A stretch of 64,000 nt of DNA from Rhodobacteraceae bacterium QY30. GTDB lineage: Bacteria > Pseudomonadota > Alphaproteobacteria > Rhodobacterales > Rhodobacteraceae. The notes below the pieces were generated by a model. The model searched no databases, was not told the origin of the DNA, and saw only the letters and a list, made by a program, of their open reading frames with translations. The position numbers and the translations under genes are program-made. Below, in pieces: positions 18,727 through 26,312 of the stretch. The DNA lies in NCBI GenBank assembly GCA_002356635.1, contig CP023454.1, positions 3,228,501 through 3,292,500 on the forward strand. The letters run 5' to 3'. Position 1 is the stretch's first letter. Every line of letters starts with the position of its first letter.

Positions 18727-19689
18727 ATGGCCGCGAATTCAAGACTTGTCGCCGAGTTGCAGGAGGCCGTCGCCCTGGCGCGCCAGGGCCGGGCGGCCGA
18801 GGCGGCGGCGCGGCTGGAACGCGTGGCCCTGGATCCCGAGGCGGGCAGCCTGGGGCCGCTCACGGCGATCGGCCTGCCGCGCAAGCTGCACTCGGCCTGG
18901 CTGCGTCTGGCCAAGGCCGCCGGCGATCCGGCCCGCATCGCCGGATTGCAGGCCACCGCCGTCCCGCCCGAGGCACTTCTGGCCGACCTGTTTGCGCCCG
19001 ACGCCGCCCGGCGGCAGGAACAGGTCGCCGCGGCCACCGCGCCGGTGCCGAAGCTTTTGCATCAAGTCTGGGTCGGGGGACCGCCGCCCGAAGTCTGCGC
19101 GCTCTGGGCCGAATACGCGGCGCGGCACGGCTGGGCCTATCGGCTTTGGGATGCGGCGGCGCTGGACGCGGCGGGGATCACCGACGATCCACTGTGGCGT
19201 TCGATGCTGGACCGGGGCGACCTGCCCGGCGCGGTCGATGTGGCGCGCTACCACATCCTGCGGGCCGAAGGCGGGCTTTATCTGGATTGCGACTGGTATC
19301 CGGCGCGCGCCGATCTGCCGCCGCAGGCCTTCTTGCCGCCGCAGGGCCTTTCGGTGCTGGCCGAGGGGATGCCCCGCCTGGTCGCCGGGGGCAGCTTCCT
19401 GTTGTCGAACGCGCTGGTCGCCGCGCCCTCGGGGCATCCGGCACTGTCGCACCTTCTGACAGTGCTTCCAGCCGTGGCGGAGCGGCTGGCGGCGGCGCCG
19501 GCCTGGTGGTCGACCGGGCCGCTGACCTTCACCCTGGCGCTGCGCGGCGGGCCTGTCACGGTGCTGGACAACGGCCTTGTTGCCGGCCACCTGCCCCGCG
19601 GCGCGCCCATCGCTGAGGCGCGCGAGATGGCCCATGCCCTGGCCGACCGGGGGGCGCCGGGCTTCGTGATCGCCTGGAAAGGCTGGTAG
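18727..19689 (+). CDS. DXD-type glycosyltransferase (Gly_transf_sug-like)
   Basis: About 320 residues from ATG 18727; a start at 18664 is possible. An Ala-rich helical stretch of about 100 residues precedes a glycosyltransferase sugar-binding region: KLLHQVWVGGPPPEVCALW, then DVARYHILRAEGGLYLDCDW, in which D-C-D is the metal-binding DXD. This matches the OCH1/capsular Gly_transf_sug family, which are GT-A enzymes using nucleotide sugars. The gene is divergent from the ABC-like gene with about 146 bp between and is followed after 141 bp by the second cyclase. The helical N-terminus might mediate partner contacts; that is inference. Confidence 0.85.
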   Translation: MAANSRLVAELQEAVALARQGRAAEAAARLERVALDPEAGSLGPLTAIGLPRKLHSAWLRLAKAAGDPARIAGLQATAVPPEALLADLFAPDAARRQEQVAAATAPVPKLLHQVWVGGPPPEVCALWAEYAARHGWAYRLWDAAALDAAGITDDPLWRSMLDRGDLPGAVDVARYHILRAEGGLYLDCDWYPARADLPPQAFLPPQGLSVLAEGMPRLVAGGSFLLSNALVAAPSGHPALSHLLTVLPAVAERLAAAPAWWSTGPLTFTLALRGGPVTVLDNGLVAGHLPRGAPIAEAREMAHALADRGAPGFVIAWKGW

Positions 19690-19830
19690 GGTTCGTCACC
19701 GCGTCCGGCGCACGTTCGCGTGGGTGTGATTGCGGCAAAGGGGCTGCGGTGGTAAAATTTTCACCCGGCCATCCAGTCCCTGCCGGGCCGTCGGAGTCCT
19801 GCAAACGGGCCTCGGAAGGATCAATCAACC

Positions 19831-21240
19831 ATGTCCGACGCCGATTCCCTTTTTTCGCAACTCGGCTCTGTCGCCGATGCGCGCGCCGCTTCTGCCATTC
19901 GCCTGCTGATCGAAACGGGATCGGATCGGGCGCTGTGCCGGATCAATGTCCCCGCCTTTGCCGCCGCGCAGGGCCTGGACGAGGAAGCCACCATTGCCGC
20001 CTTCCTGCACGCCGCGGCGCTGGGGCTGTTCGAGATGTCCTGGAACATCCTTTGCCCCGGTTGTGGCGGTGTGCTGGAGGCGAACAGCTCGCTTAGGTCC
20101 GTGGTGCAGGACGAATACCTTTGCGCGCTGTGCGGCACAGGGTACGAGCCCACTCTGGATGAACTGGTGGAGGTCACCTTCACCGTCAATCCGCGGATCC
20201 GCCGGATTGCGGCGCATGACCCGGATCGGCTGCCCCTGACCGAGTATCTGCGCCAGTTGTACTGGGGATCGGGCGTCGACATCCAGGAGGATCGTTTCGA
20301 TGCGCAGATGGATGCGATGCTGATCGACCAGATGGAACTGGCCCCCGGAGAAAAGGGCGTCATGACGGTGCAGCTTCCGCCCGAGTTCACCATCGTGTTC
20401 GAGGTGGTGACCCATTCGATCCAGTTCATCGACGTGACGGGCGAACCCACGCGCGACCGGCAGTCGCTGTCCCTGGTCTTTGACCGGGATGCCCCCCATG
20501 ACCAGCGGCAGCAGATGCGCCCGGGACCGCTGCGCCTCGCGATGGAGAACCGCACCGACCGGCGCGTGATGCCCGCGGTCCTGATCGCGGGAGATGAGCT
20601 TCACGCCTTCCTGGCCCGCCGCCGCCCGTTCCTGACCGCGATGCGGCTTCTGACCAACCAGACCTTCCGCGATCTTTTCCGCACCGACACGCTGCAAGTG
20701 GACCAGCGGCTGAAGATCACCAGCCTGACTTTCCTGTTCACCGACCTGCGCGGCTCGACCGAGCTTTATGAACGGATGGGGGATCTGGCCGCGTTCGATC
20801 TGGTGCGGGCGCATTTCCGGGTGCTGCAGGACATCGTTGCCGCTGAATCGGGCGCGGTGGTCAAGACCATCGGGGATGCGGTGATGGCCACCTTTGCCAC
20901 ACCAGACCGGGCATTGGCGGCGGCGATGCGCATGCGCGAGGCCATGCGCGAGATGAACGCGACGACCGGACGAGAGGATCTGCTGCTGAAGATCGGCATG
21001 CACGAAGGCCCCTGCATCGCCGTGTCGATGAACGAACGGCAGGACTATTTCGGCCAGACGGTCAACATTGCGTCGCGGATCCAGGGTCTGGCGGACCCGC
21101 GGGCCATCTACGTTTCCCGCGCGGTGGTCGAGGACCGGCGCACGGCTGAAGTTCTGGCCGAACGGCATCTTCAACCGCTTCGTCACAACACCACGCTGCG
21201 CGGCATCGACCGCGACTTCGAGATCTTTGCAATACCGTGA
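19831..21240 (+). CDS. Class III adenylate/guanylate cyclase with N-terminal DUF5939-like zinc-ribbon region
   Basis: 469 residues. The N-terminal 280 contain a zinc-ribbon-like pair, CPGCGG near residue 74 and CALCG near 98, within a region resembling the DUF5939 module found ahead of cyclases. The C-terminal domain is a class III cyclase: FTDLRGSTELYERMGD carries the first metal Asp, VVKTIGDAVMATF the Lys and second Asp, and DYFGQTVNIASRIQG the Asn/Arg segment. All catalytic positions appear filled. No membrane segment or signal peptide is seen, so it is a soluble enzyme. It is the second cyclase of this block and could feed the cNMP-binding protein at 15287-15790. Expression is probably from the 141-bp gap upstream. 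Confidence 0.9.
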   Translation: MSDADSLFSQLGSVADARAASAIRLLIETGSDRALCRINVPAFAAAQGLDEEATIAAFLHAAALGLFEMSWNILCPGCGGVLEANSSLRSVVQDEYLCALCGTGYEPTLDELVEVTFTVNPRIRRIAAHDPDRLPLTEYLRQLYWGSGVDIQEDRFDAQMDAMLIDQMELAPGEKGVMTVQLPPEFTIVFEVVTHSIQFIDVTGEPTRDRQSLSLVFDRDAPHDQRQQMRPGPLRLAMENRTDRRVMPAVLIAGDELHAFLARRRPFLTAMRLLTNQTFRDLFRTDTLQVDQRLKITSLTFLFTDLRGSTELYERMGDLAAFDLVRAHFRVLQDIVAAESGAVVKTIGDAVMATFATPDRALAAAMRMREAMREMNATTGREDLLLKIGMHEGPCIAVSMNERQDYFGQTVNIASRIQGLADPRAIYVSRAVVEDRRTAEVLAERHLQPLRHNTTLRGIDRDFEIFAIP

Positions 21241-21243
21241 CCG

Positions 21244-21972
21244 TCAGCGCCGCTCGTTCTTCAAGGGGCTGATCGTCAGTTCCTGCACCACCGGATCCTC
21301 GGCCAGCGCCTGTGCCAGCTTTTCGCAGTCGAACTTCAGGTCACGCGCCGACGCCAGCAGCATGTAGTGCCGCCGCCCCGAAACACGGTCCTGCCGCAAG
21401 GACAAGACCCCCGCCCGCAATCCCTGCGCGGCCAGCAGTGTTTCCAGCCTGCGCCGGTCGAAACTGCTGTCGGCGTTGACGCGGACCTCAAGCCGGACGA
21501 CGGGACGAGGAGGCGTCAGGCGCTGCACCAGCCGCATCAGCATCAGCACCAGCAGCGCGATCGCCGTGCCGATGGTGGCCAGTTCCAGAAGCCCCGTGCC
21601 GAAGACGATGCCCAGCGCCGCCGTCAGCCAAAGCGAGGCGGCGGTGGTCAGTCCCTTGACCGAGGCGCCTTCGCGAAAGATCACCCCCGCGCCCAGGAAC
21701 CCGATCCCGGTCAGGATCGCGTGCGGCATGCGCGACATGTCCGAGACGATCTGTGTGCCGGATGGCAGGACCGAAACCCATTCGTGCATCCGCAGCGCCA
21801 GAAGCGTCATCAGTGCCGAGGAAAAGCAGACTAGGGTGTGGGTACGCAGGCCCGCGGGCTTGCCGTGAACCTCGCGCTCCCCCCCGATCAGGGCACCGGC
21901 AAGAAGGCTGCCAGCCAGGGGCAGCATGATGCTGCCGTCCCGAATGGTGGCGATCAGACTGTCGAGGGTCAT
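21244..21972 (-). CDS. MgtC/SapB family membrane protein
   Basis: About 242 residues from ATG 21972, which has GGAG six bases upstream; a GTG at 22002 would add ten residues. The N-terminal 150 residues hold about five hydrophobic helices, including AGALIGGEREVHGKPAGLRT and the conserved GIGFLGAGVIFREG and GLTTAASLWLTAALGI blocks that define MgtC/SapB. The C-terminal 90 residues form a soluble ACT-like domain. The family is linked to magnesium limitation and modulation of ATP synthase; the role here is not determined. The stop lies 3 bp from the convergent cyclase stop. It lies downstream of the nar block but is separated from it by 63 bp. Confidence 0.88.
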   Translation of the reverse strand: MTLDSLIATIRDGSIMLPLAGSLLAGALIGGEREVHGKPAGLRTHTLVCFSSALMTLLALRMHEWVSVLPSGTQIVSDMSRMPHAILTGIGFLGAGVIFREGASVKGLTTAASLWLTAALGIVFGTGLLELATIGTAIALLVLMLMRLVQRLTPPRPVVRLEVRVNADSSFDRRRLETLLAAQGLRAGVLSLRQDRVSGRRHYMLLASARDLKFDCEKLAQALAEDPVVQELTISPLKNERR

Positions 21973-22035
21973 GGCGCACTCCGTGGCAATGGAGTGCAAC
22001 ACCGGCGCGCAACGGGCGGTTCCCGCCCCGCGCCG

Positions 22036-22554
22036 TCAGGCCGCCGCCTTGCCCAGGCGCGCCAGGATCCAGCCGACGATCTGCTGCGGGTCGCTGCCCA
22101 GGGCTTCGGCCATGTTGTCCGCGAAAGTCTCGAAGGCTGGCCGGTTCAGGCCGTTGACCCCGACCACGACCGGGATATCACGTGCCAGGGCTTCGGCGAT
22201 CAGGCCGCAGAAGCCGCGGCCTTCGGTTTCCAGCTTGCCGAACTTGTTGACGATCAGCACCTCGGCTCCATCCAGCCGCGCTGTGGCGGCCACCACGGCC
22301 TGCTCCAGCGCGCCGGGATCCAGTCGACAGCCCCGAGACTGGCTGCCCAGATCCTGGCTGATGCGGAACGAGGGGCCATCGGGCAGCACCCGCACGTCCA
22401 TGTCGCAATGTGCCCGGTCGGGTCGTTCGGTGTTGGACTGCACGGTTCCGGCCAGCCGGACCCCACGGGCCCCCAGCAGCGCCGCGACGTCCGCCAGCAC
22501 CACATCGCTGGCCCCGCGCCCCGTTTCACTGACAAATCCGATCTGCGTGAACAT
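22036..22554 (-). CDS. DUF2478 family protein
   Basis: 172 residues from ATG 22554 (FTQIGFVSETGRGASDVVLAD). The pattern, with GFVSETGRG near the N-terminus and EVLIVNKFGKLETEGRGF in the middle, fits DUF2478, a family often found with molybdenum-enzyme or molybdate-transport genes. The P-loop-like GRG and the LIVNKFGK stretch resemble the nucleoside-triphosphatase fold of THEP1-type NTPases; no activity is assigned. It is the last gene of the nar transcription unit, 63 bp after the parvulin. A role in supplying or sensing molybdenum cofactor for NarG is plausible from context only. Confidence 0.75.
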   Translation of the reverse strand: MFTQIGFVSETGRGASDVVLADVAALLGARGVRLAGTVQSNTERPDRAHCDMDVRVLPDGPSFRISQDLGSQSRGCRLDPGALEQAVVAATARLDGAEVLIVNKFGKLETEGRGFCGLIAEALARDIPVVVGVNGLNRPAFETFADNMAEALGSDPQQIVGWILARLGKAAA

Positions 22555-22617
22555 GAAATATCCCTTGTCCGGGAAAGGCCCCTTTCCCAGGACCATTCCG
22601 TTGCCCAGCCCCGGCCG

Positions 22618-23400
22618 TCAAGCGGCTTGCAGGGTGATCCCGCTCACCTCTGCGGCATCCGCCAACCCGGCGATGAACCGGCGCGAGGCGCGCATCCAGG
22701 CAGCTTTTTCCTGGGCGGCCAGCATCGGCGCACAGACGGCTTCGAAAGGCAGCACCTCGCCCCGCGCCCGGGCATCCAGCCGGATGATGTGGAAGCCGTA
22801 GCGCGACGCGACCACCTCTGCCCCGATCTGGCCTTCGTCCAGCGCCTCAAGCGCGGCTTCGAACTCCGGCACCGTGTCCCCGGCCGAGATCTGGCCCAGC
22901 CGGCCGCCATTGGCGCGCGACGGGCAGGCAGAATGATCGCGCGCCAGATCGTCGAACCGCCGGGGATCGACCAGCACCTGCGCCAGAACTGCCTCGGCCA
23001 GATGGCGTGCGGCGTGGGCGTCTTCGCCACGGGGGATCAGGATATGCGCCGCTTCGAAAAGCGACGGCGCACGGTAGCGGTCGGGGTGCGCGGCGTAAAG
23101 CGCCCGAAGATCGTCCTCGGACACCGGTTCGGGGTCCACCGCCAGATCCAGAAGCTGCCGGATCAGCGCCTCGTCGGGGGTTTCAAGCTGCCCCGGCAGG
23201 GTTTCCTGCGGATCGGCGGTCAGGCCGCGCCGGGCCGCTTCTTGCAGCAGCAGCGCGCGCACGGCCAGCGCCCGCGCCGCCGCCTTCCAGGCCAACCCCG
23301 GCTTGCCCTGCGGGGCGGGATGGTTCTGCGCCTCGGCGGCGATGCGTTCGGGGGCGATCACCTCGCCATTGACGATGACGTCGGGAAGAAGGGGTTTCAT
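22618..23400 (-). CDS. Cytoplasmic parvulin-type peptidyl-prolyl isomerase in the nar operon
   Basis: 260 residues. An N-terminal helical region is followed by a PpiC/parvulin domain: AAHILIPRGEDAHAARHLAE, then the long substrate-binding stretch SRANGGRLGQISAGDTVPEF and SRYGFHIIRLD. There is no signal peptide, unlike periplasmic SurA/PpiD, so it works in the cytoplasm, resembling NifM-type maturation factors. It starts 3 bp after the narI stop (23404) and is surely cotranscribed. Parvulins occur at the end of nar operons in several Proteobacteria. A role in folding or maturation of NarG or NarH is expected by analogy with NifM. Confidence 0.85.
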   Translation of the reverse strand: MKPLLPDVIVNGEVIAPERIAAEAQNHPAPQGKPGLAWKAAARALAVRALLLQEAARRGLTADPQETLPGQLETPDEALIRQLLDLAVDPEPVSEDDLRALYAAHPDRYRAPSLFEAAHILIPRGEDAHAARHLAEAVLAQVLVDPRRFDDLARDHSACPSRANGGRLGQISAGDTVPEFEAALEALDEGQIGAEVVASRYGFHIIRLDARARGEVLPFEAVCAPMLAAQEKAAWMRASRRFIAGLADAAEVSGITLQAA

Positions 23401-23403
23401 CGC

Positions 23404-24096
23404 TTACTCCGCCGGGATCTTGTGCTTGCGCGTCCGCACGATCTGGTAGCCAGGCCGCCAGAGGTAGCGCACGGGGGCCGAGACGATGTGGACAAGCCGG
23501 GTGAAGGGGAACAGCAGGAAGATCGTCAACCCGACAACGATGTGGGTCTTGAATATCCAGCTGACATCGACAAGGTAGCTGGCCGGATCGGGCTGGAAAT
23601 AGACGATGGCCTGCGCCCAGTTCATCAGCATCAGCATTTCGCTGCCATCAAGGTGCTGAAGCGACACGAAGATCGACCCCACCCCCAGCACAAGCTGCAC
23701 CAGCAGCAGCGCCAGGATCCCGGTATCGGCAAAGCTGGAATTGGCGCGGATGCGCGGGTCGTTCAGGCGGCGGTTCAGAAGGATGCCGCCGCCCACCAGC
23801 GCCATGATCCCGGCGATACCGCCCGCGACGATGGCCAGGATCTGTTTCGCCCCGTGGCTGATGCCCAGCGCGTCGAAGACCCATATCGGCGTCAGCAGAC
23901 CCACGAAATGGCCCAAGAAGATCACCAGCACGCCCACATGGAACAGCACCGATCCGATGACGAACTGGCGCTTGCGGAGCAGCTGGCTCGACTTCGATTT
24001 CCAGGTGAAGGGGTCACGTTCATACCGCGCGATCGAGGCGATGATCATGACCGTCAGCGCGATGTAGGGATAAATCCCGAACAGGAAGTTGTGCAT
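23404..24096 (-). CDS. narI: Respiratory nitrate reductase gamma subunit (cytochrome b)
   Basis: 230 residues with five hydrophobic helices, the usual NarI size and topology. It binds two b hemes and takes electrons from quinol at the periplasmic side, passing them to NarH. His residues that can serve as heme ligands occur in the second helix region (VLFHVGVLVIFLGHFVG) and in the fifth (KTHIVVGLTIFLLFPFTRL, preceding LVHIV). The N-terminus (HNFLFGIYPYIALTVMIIA) fits NarI. The gene follows narJ with a 9-bp gap and precedes the parvulin. It anchors the NarGHI complex on the cytoplasmic face of the membrane. Confidence 0.96.
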   Translation of the reverse strand: MHNFLFGIYPYIALTVMIIASIARYERDPFTWKSKSSQLLRKRQFVIGSVLFHVGVLVIFLGHFVGLLTPIWVFDALGISHGAKQILAIVAGGIAGIMALVGGGILLNRRLNDPRIRANSSFADTGILALLLVQLVLGVGSIFVSLQHLDGSEMLMLMNWAQAIVYFQPDPASYLVDVSWIFKTHIVVGLTIFLLFPFTRLVHIVSAPVRYLWRPGYQIVRTRKHKIPAE

Positions 24097-24105
24097 CGTG
24101 ATCTC

Positions 24106-24792
24106 CTATCTAGCAGTCGCGGGGGGAACGGCCATGCGGGCCAGGGCATCGCGGCTGATCGGGCAACCGGCGTTGGGGTCGGGTCCGAAGGTCACTTGCG
24201 ACTCGGCCCAGACCGCATCAAGGGCAGCCAGGTCTTCGGGGTTGTCGTCTTCTTCCGCCAGCAGGATCCGCGCCTCTTCGCTGTCCGGGCGCGCTTCGGA
24301 CAGCGCCACCAGCGCCTCAAGCACCGCGGCATAGGGCGTACCGCGCCGGGTCAGGCGTTCGGCCAGCGCCACAAGGATATGGCCTGCATCCGCAAGGATT
24401 TCCTGCGCCGTGGCCAGATCCTGCGTCGACAGGAACTCCAGAAGCACCGGCAGGTGGTCGGGAAGCTCTGGCCCCGCCAGATCGAAGCCGGCGGCGCGGT
24501 AGGTTTCCAGAAGGTCCACCATCGCGCCGCCCCGATCCCGGCTTTCGCCGTGGATATGTTCGAACAGGTTGAGCGACAGCGTCCGCGAGCGGTCGAACAG
24601 CAGGACATAGTCTTCCTGCAAGTCGATAAGGTCGCCTTCGGCCAGACGGGCAAGCAAGGGCTTCAGCGCCGCCTGGCGCTGCGGCCCCAGCAGCCCTTCG
24701 TCATGAAGGGCTGCGTTGATCGCCGGGATCGCGGCTTGCAGATCGGCGCTGGGATAGCTGAGCAGGGCGGAAAGGGCCTTGAACACGATCAT
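24106..24792 (-). CDS. narJ: Nitrate reductase molybdenum cofactor assembly chaperone
   Basis: 228 residues, all-helical NarJ/TorD-family chaperone. It begins IVFKALSALLSYPSADLQ and contains LSLNLFEHIHGESRDRG, a conserved NarJ segment. NarJ binds apo-NarG, times molybdenum-cofactor insertion and prevents premature membrane docking; it is not part of the final enzyme. Its start overlaps the narH stop by four bases and narI follows, giving the standard G-H-J-I order. Length is near the family norm. Confidence 0.95.
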   Translation of the reverse strand: MIVFKALSALLSYPSADLQAAIPAINAALHDEGLLGPQRQAALKPLLARLAEGDLIDLQEDYVLLFDRSRTLSLNLFEHIHGESRDRGGAMVDLLETYRAAGFDLAGPELPDHLPVLLEFLSTQDLATAQEILADAGHILVALAERLTRRGTPYAAVLEALVALSEARPDSEEARILLAEEDDNPEDLAALDAVWAESQVTFGPDPNAGCPISRDALARMAVPPATAR

Positions 24793-26312
24793 GACAGGAA
24801 CTCCGTAGGCGAACGGAACTTCTTGCCGCCGCCGAACAGCTTGCCGCCCGTCGATCCGGTCGAACAGCCGTTGCCATCGGTGAAGCCGCAGCCCGAGCGC
24901 AGGTCATAGGCGTCCTCGACCATCTCTCGGTGGGTCGTGGGGATGACGAAGCGATCCTCGTAATTGGCAATCGCCATCAGCTGATACATTTCGTCGATCT
25001 GGTGCGGCGTCAGGCCGACGCGCTTGGCAACGCCCAGGTTGATCACCCCATCCACGGACTTCGACCGCATGTACGACCGCATCGCCAGCATCCGTTCCAG
25101 CGCGTTGACAACCGGGGCCTCGTCCCCCGCCGTCAGCATGTTGGCCAGATAGCGGACCGGAATGCGCAGGGATTTCACGTCCGGCATGTCGTCCTGCTGG
25201 GCGATCTGTCCGGCCGCGGCGGCGTTCTGGATCGGCGACAGCGGCGGCACATACCAGACCATCGGCAGCGTGCGGTATTCCGGGTGCAGCGGGAACGCGA
25301 TCTTCCATTCCATCGCCATCTTCCAGATCGGAGAATTCCGCGCCCCTTCGATCCAGTCCTCGGGGATGCCTTCCTTCCGCGCCGCCGCGATCACGGCCGG
25401 ATCGTTCGGGTCCAGGAAGACGCCCAGTTGCGCATCGTACAGCTTCTTCTCGTCCGCTTCGCTGGCCGCTTCCAGGATGCGGTCGGCGTCGTAAAGCATC
25501 ACGCCCAGATAGCGGATGCGCCCCACGCAGGTTTCCGAACAGACCGTCGGCTGGCCGCTTTCCAGCCGCGGATAGCACAGCGTGCATTTCTCGGATTTGC
25601 CGCTGGACCAGTTGTAGTAGATCTTCTTGTAGGGGCAGCCCGAGACGCACATCCGCCAGCCCCGGCATTTTTCCTGGTCGATCAGCACCACGCCGTCGTC
25701 CTCGCGCTTGTAGATCGCGCCCGAGGGGCACGACGCGACGCAGGCCGGGTTCAGGCAGTGTTCGCACAGCCGCGGCAGGTACATCATGAAGGTGTTTTCG
25801 TAGGCCCCGTAGATGTCCTTCTGGATGCCGTCGAAGTTGTAGTCCTGCGACCGCTTGGCGAATTCACCACCAAGGATCTCTTCCCAGTTCGGACCCCATT
25901 CGATCTTTTCCATTCGCTCGCCCGAGATCTTGGAGCGCGGGCGGGCGGTCGGGAAGGCCTGCATTTCCGGCGCCGATTTCAGGTGGTCGTAGTCGAAATC
26001 GAAGGGTTCGTAGAAATCGTCGATTTCCGGCAGGTCGGGGTTGGCGAAGATGTTCGCCAGGATCCGCCACTTGCCGCCCTGCTTCGGCGTCAACTTCCCC
26101 GAGGCCGATCGCGACCAGCCGCCGTTCCAGCGTTTCTGGTTTTCCCAGTCCTTCGGATAGCCGATCCCCGGCTTCGTCTCGACGTTGTTGAACCAGGCGT
26201 ATTCGACGCCTTCGCGACTGGTCCAGACGTTCTTGCAGGTCACTGAACAGGTATGGCACCCGATGCACTTGTCCAGGTTCAGCACCATGCCGATTTGTGC
26301 GCGTACCTTCAT
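24789..26312 (-). CDS. narH: Respiratory nitrate reductase beta subunit
   Basis: 507 residues with four iron-sulfur clusters. The N-terminal group is CIGCHTCSVTCKNVW. Further groups are CEHCLNPACVASCPSG, then CRGWRMCVSGCPYKK, where Trp replaces a Cys and marks the [3Fe-4S] cluster, and CTLCYP with CSETCVGR. This is the full NarH pattern. It carries electrons from NarI hemes to NarG. The start overlaps the narG stop by four bases; the stop overlaps narJ. Confidence 0.97.
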   Translation of the reverse strand: MKVRAQIGMVLNLDKCIGCHTCSVTCKNVWTSREGVEYAWFNNVETKPGIGYPKDWENQKRWNGGWSRSASGKLTPKQGGKWRILANIFANPDLPEIDDFYEPFDFDYDHLKSAPEMQAFPTARPRSKISGERMEKIEWGPNWEEILGGEFAKRSQDYNFDGIQKDIYGAYENTFMMYLPRLCEHCLNPACVASCPSGAIYKREDDGVVLIDQEKCRGWRMCVSGCPYKKIYYNWSSGKSEKCTLCYPRLESGQPTVCSETCVGRIRYLGVMLYDADRILEAASEADEKKLYDAQLGVFLDPNDPAVIAAARKEGIPEDWIEGARNSPIWKMAMEWKIAFPLHPEYRTLPMVWYVPPLSPIQNAAAAGQIAQQDDMPDVKSLRIPVRYLANMLTAGDEAPVVNALERMLAMRSYMRSKSVDGVINLGVAKRVGLTPHQIDEMYQLMAIANYEDRFVIPTTHREMVEDAYDLRSGCGFTDGNGCSTGSTGGKLFGGGKKFRSPTEFLS

